DNA from: Quercus robur
Taxonomy: Eukaryota > Streptophyta > Magnoliopsida > Fagales > Fagaceae
DNA: 64,000 nt
NCBI RefSeq assembly: GCF_932294415.1
Contig: NC_065536.1
Span: 55,057,854 to 55,121,853, forward strand
Reading direction: 5' to 3'
Numbering within the stretch: position 1 is the stretch's first letter; each line of letters starts with the position of its first letter. Position numbers and translations under genes: made by a program. Below, piece after piece: positions 63,861 to 64,000 of the stretch. The notes under the pieces were generated by a model, which had not been told where the DNA came from, did no database searches, and saw nothing but the letters and a program-made list of their open reading frames with translations.

Positions 63861-64000
63861 CTAATTGTGAATTTATCAAAATTCACCACCATTAAAAAGA
63901 TATTAAGTAAAATAGTAACTTAGAACTAGAACTAATTTTATCCCTAAACTTTCTCCTTAGTCTAATATTAGTAGCTAAGTCACCATCTCTCTAAAAGTCT

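Overview
The window is nuclear DNA from a flowering plant, most likely a woody eudicot. Every recognisable gene has many short exons with GT..AG introns, three of the proteins start with organelle-type transit peptides, intergenic DNA is AT-rich, and plant-type transposable elements of almost every class are present. The style of the repeats suggests Fagales (oak/chestnut-like), but that is an impression, not a measurement.

Five protein-coding host genes were resolved exon by exon. (1) 5628-11701, minus: glutamate-glyoxylate aminotransferase, 13 coding exons, 481 codons, ending in the peroxisomal signal SRM (photorespiration). (2) 23814-29317, plus: an organellar class II-type ribose-phosphate pyrophosphokinase, 7 exons, 409 codons. 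(3) 31782-37344, plus: a plastid-type protein usually named anthranilate phosphoribosyltransferase, 10 exons, 588 codons; it looks more like the TrpD2/YbiB branch, because the glycine-rich PRPP loop is not visible. (4) 51546-56644, plus: mitochondrial 4-hydroxybenzoate polyprenyltransferase (COQ2/PPT1; ubiquinone synthesis), 8 exons, 402 codons. (5) 59350-62570, minus: the C-terminal 519 codons of a Ycf45/SPD1-like P-loop ATPase whose first exons are not seen. Genes 2 and 3 are head to tail 2.5 kb apart; genes 4 and 5 converge.

The rest is mostly mobile DNA. 1-2616 is the 3' end of a Ty3/gypsy element whose internal region carries an antisense, intron-containing ORF of the kind known from the Tat/Retand lineage. 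4055-4972 is a 5'-truncated LINE with target-site duplications. Intron 1 of gene 1 holds an RTE-type LINE fragment inside a 1-kb segment that recurs at 39.6-43.4 kb, where a 2.9-kb L1-type LINE has interrupted it. 12.9-18.9 kb is a direct tandem duplication of about 3 kb; a SINE with a 12-bp target duplication is present in one copy, and the other copy preserves the empty site. 19.2-21.6 kb carries three different TIR elements in a row, two with clean target-site duplications (9 bp Mutator-like, 8 bp hAT-like). 37.8-39.5 kb carries two further TIR elements.

45.6-49.1 kb is the part I cannot assign to anything known. It holds four local copies of an unrecognised small three-exon gene, three of them with the same TATA box and 5' leader. 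Each copy is broken differently and they are separated by TTGCAATA-rich DNA. This is the best candidate for something undescribed, most likely a young, decaying, lineage-specific gene family or a captured gene inside a transposon.
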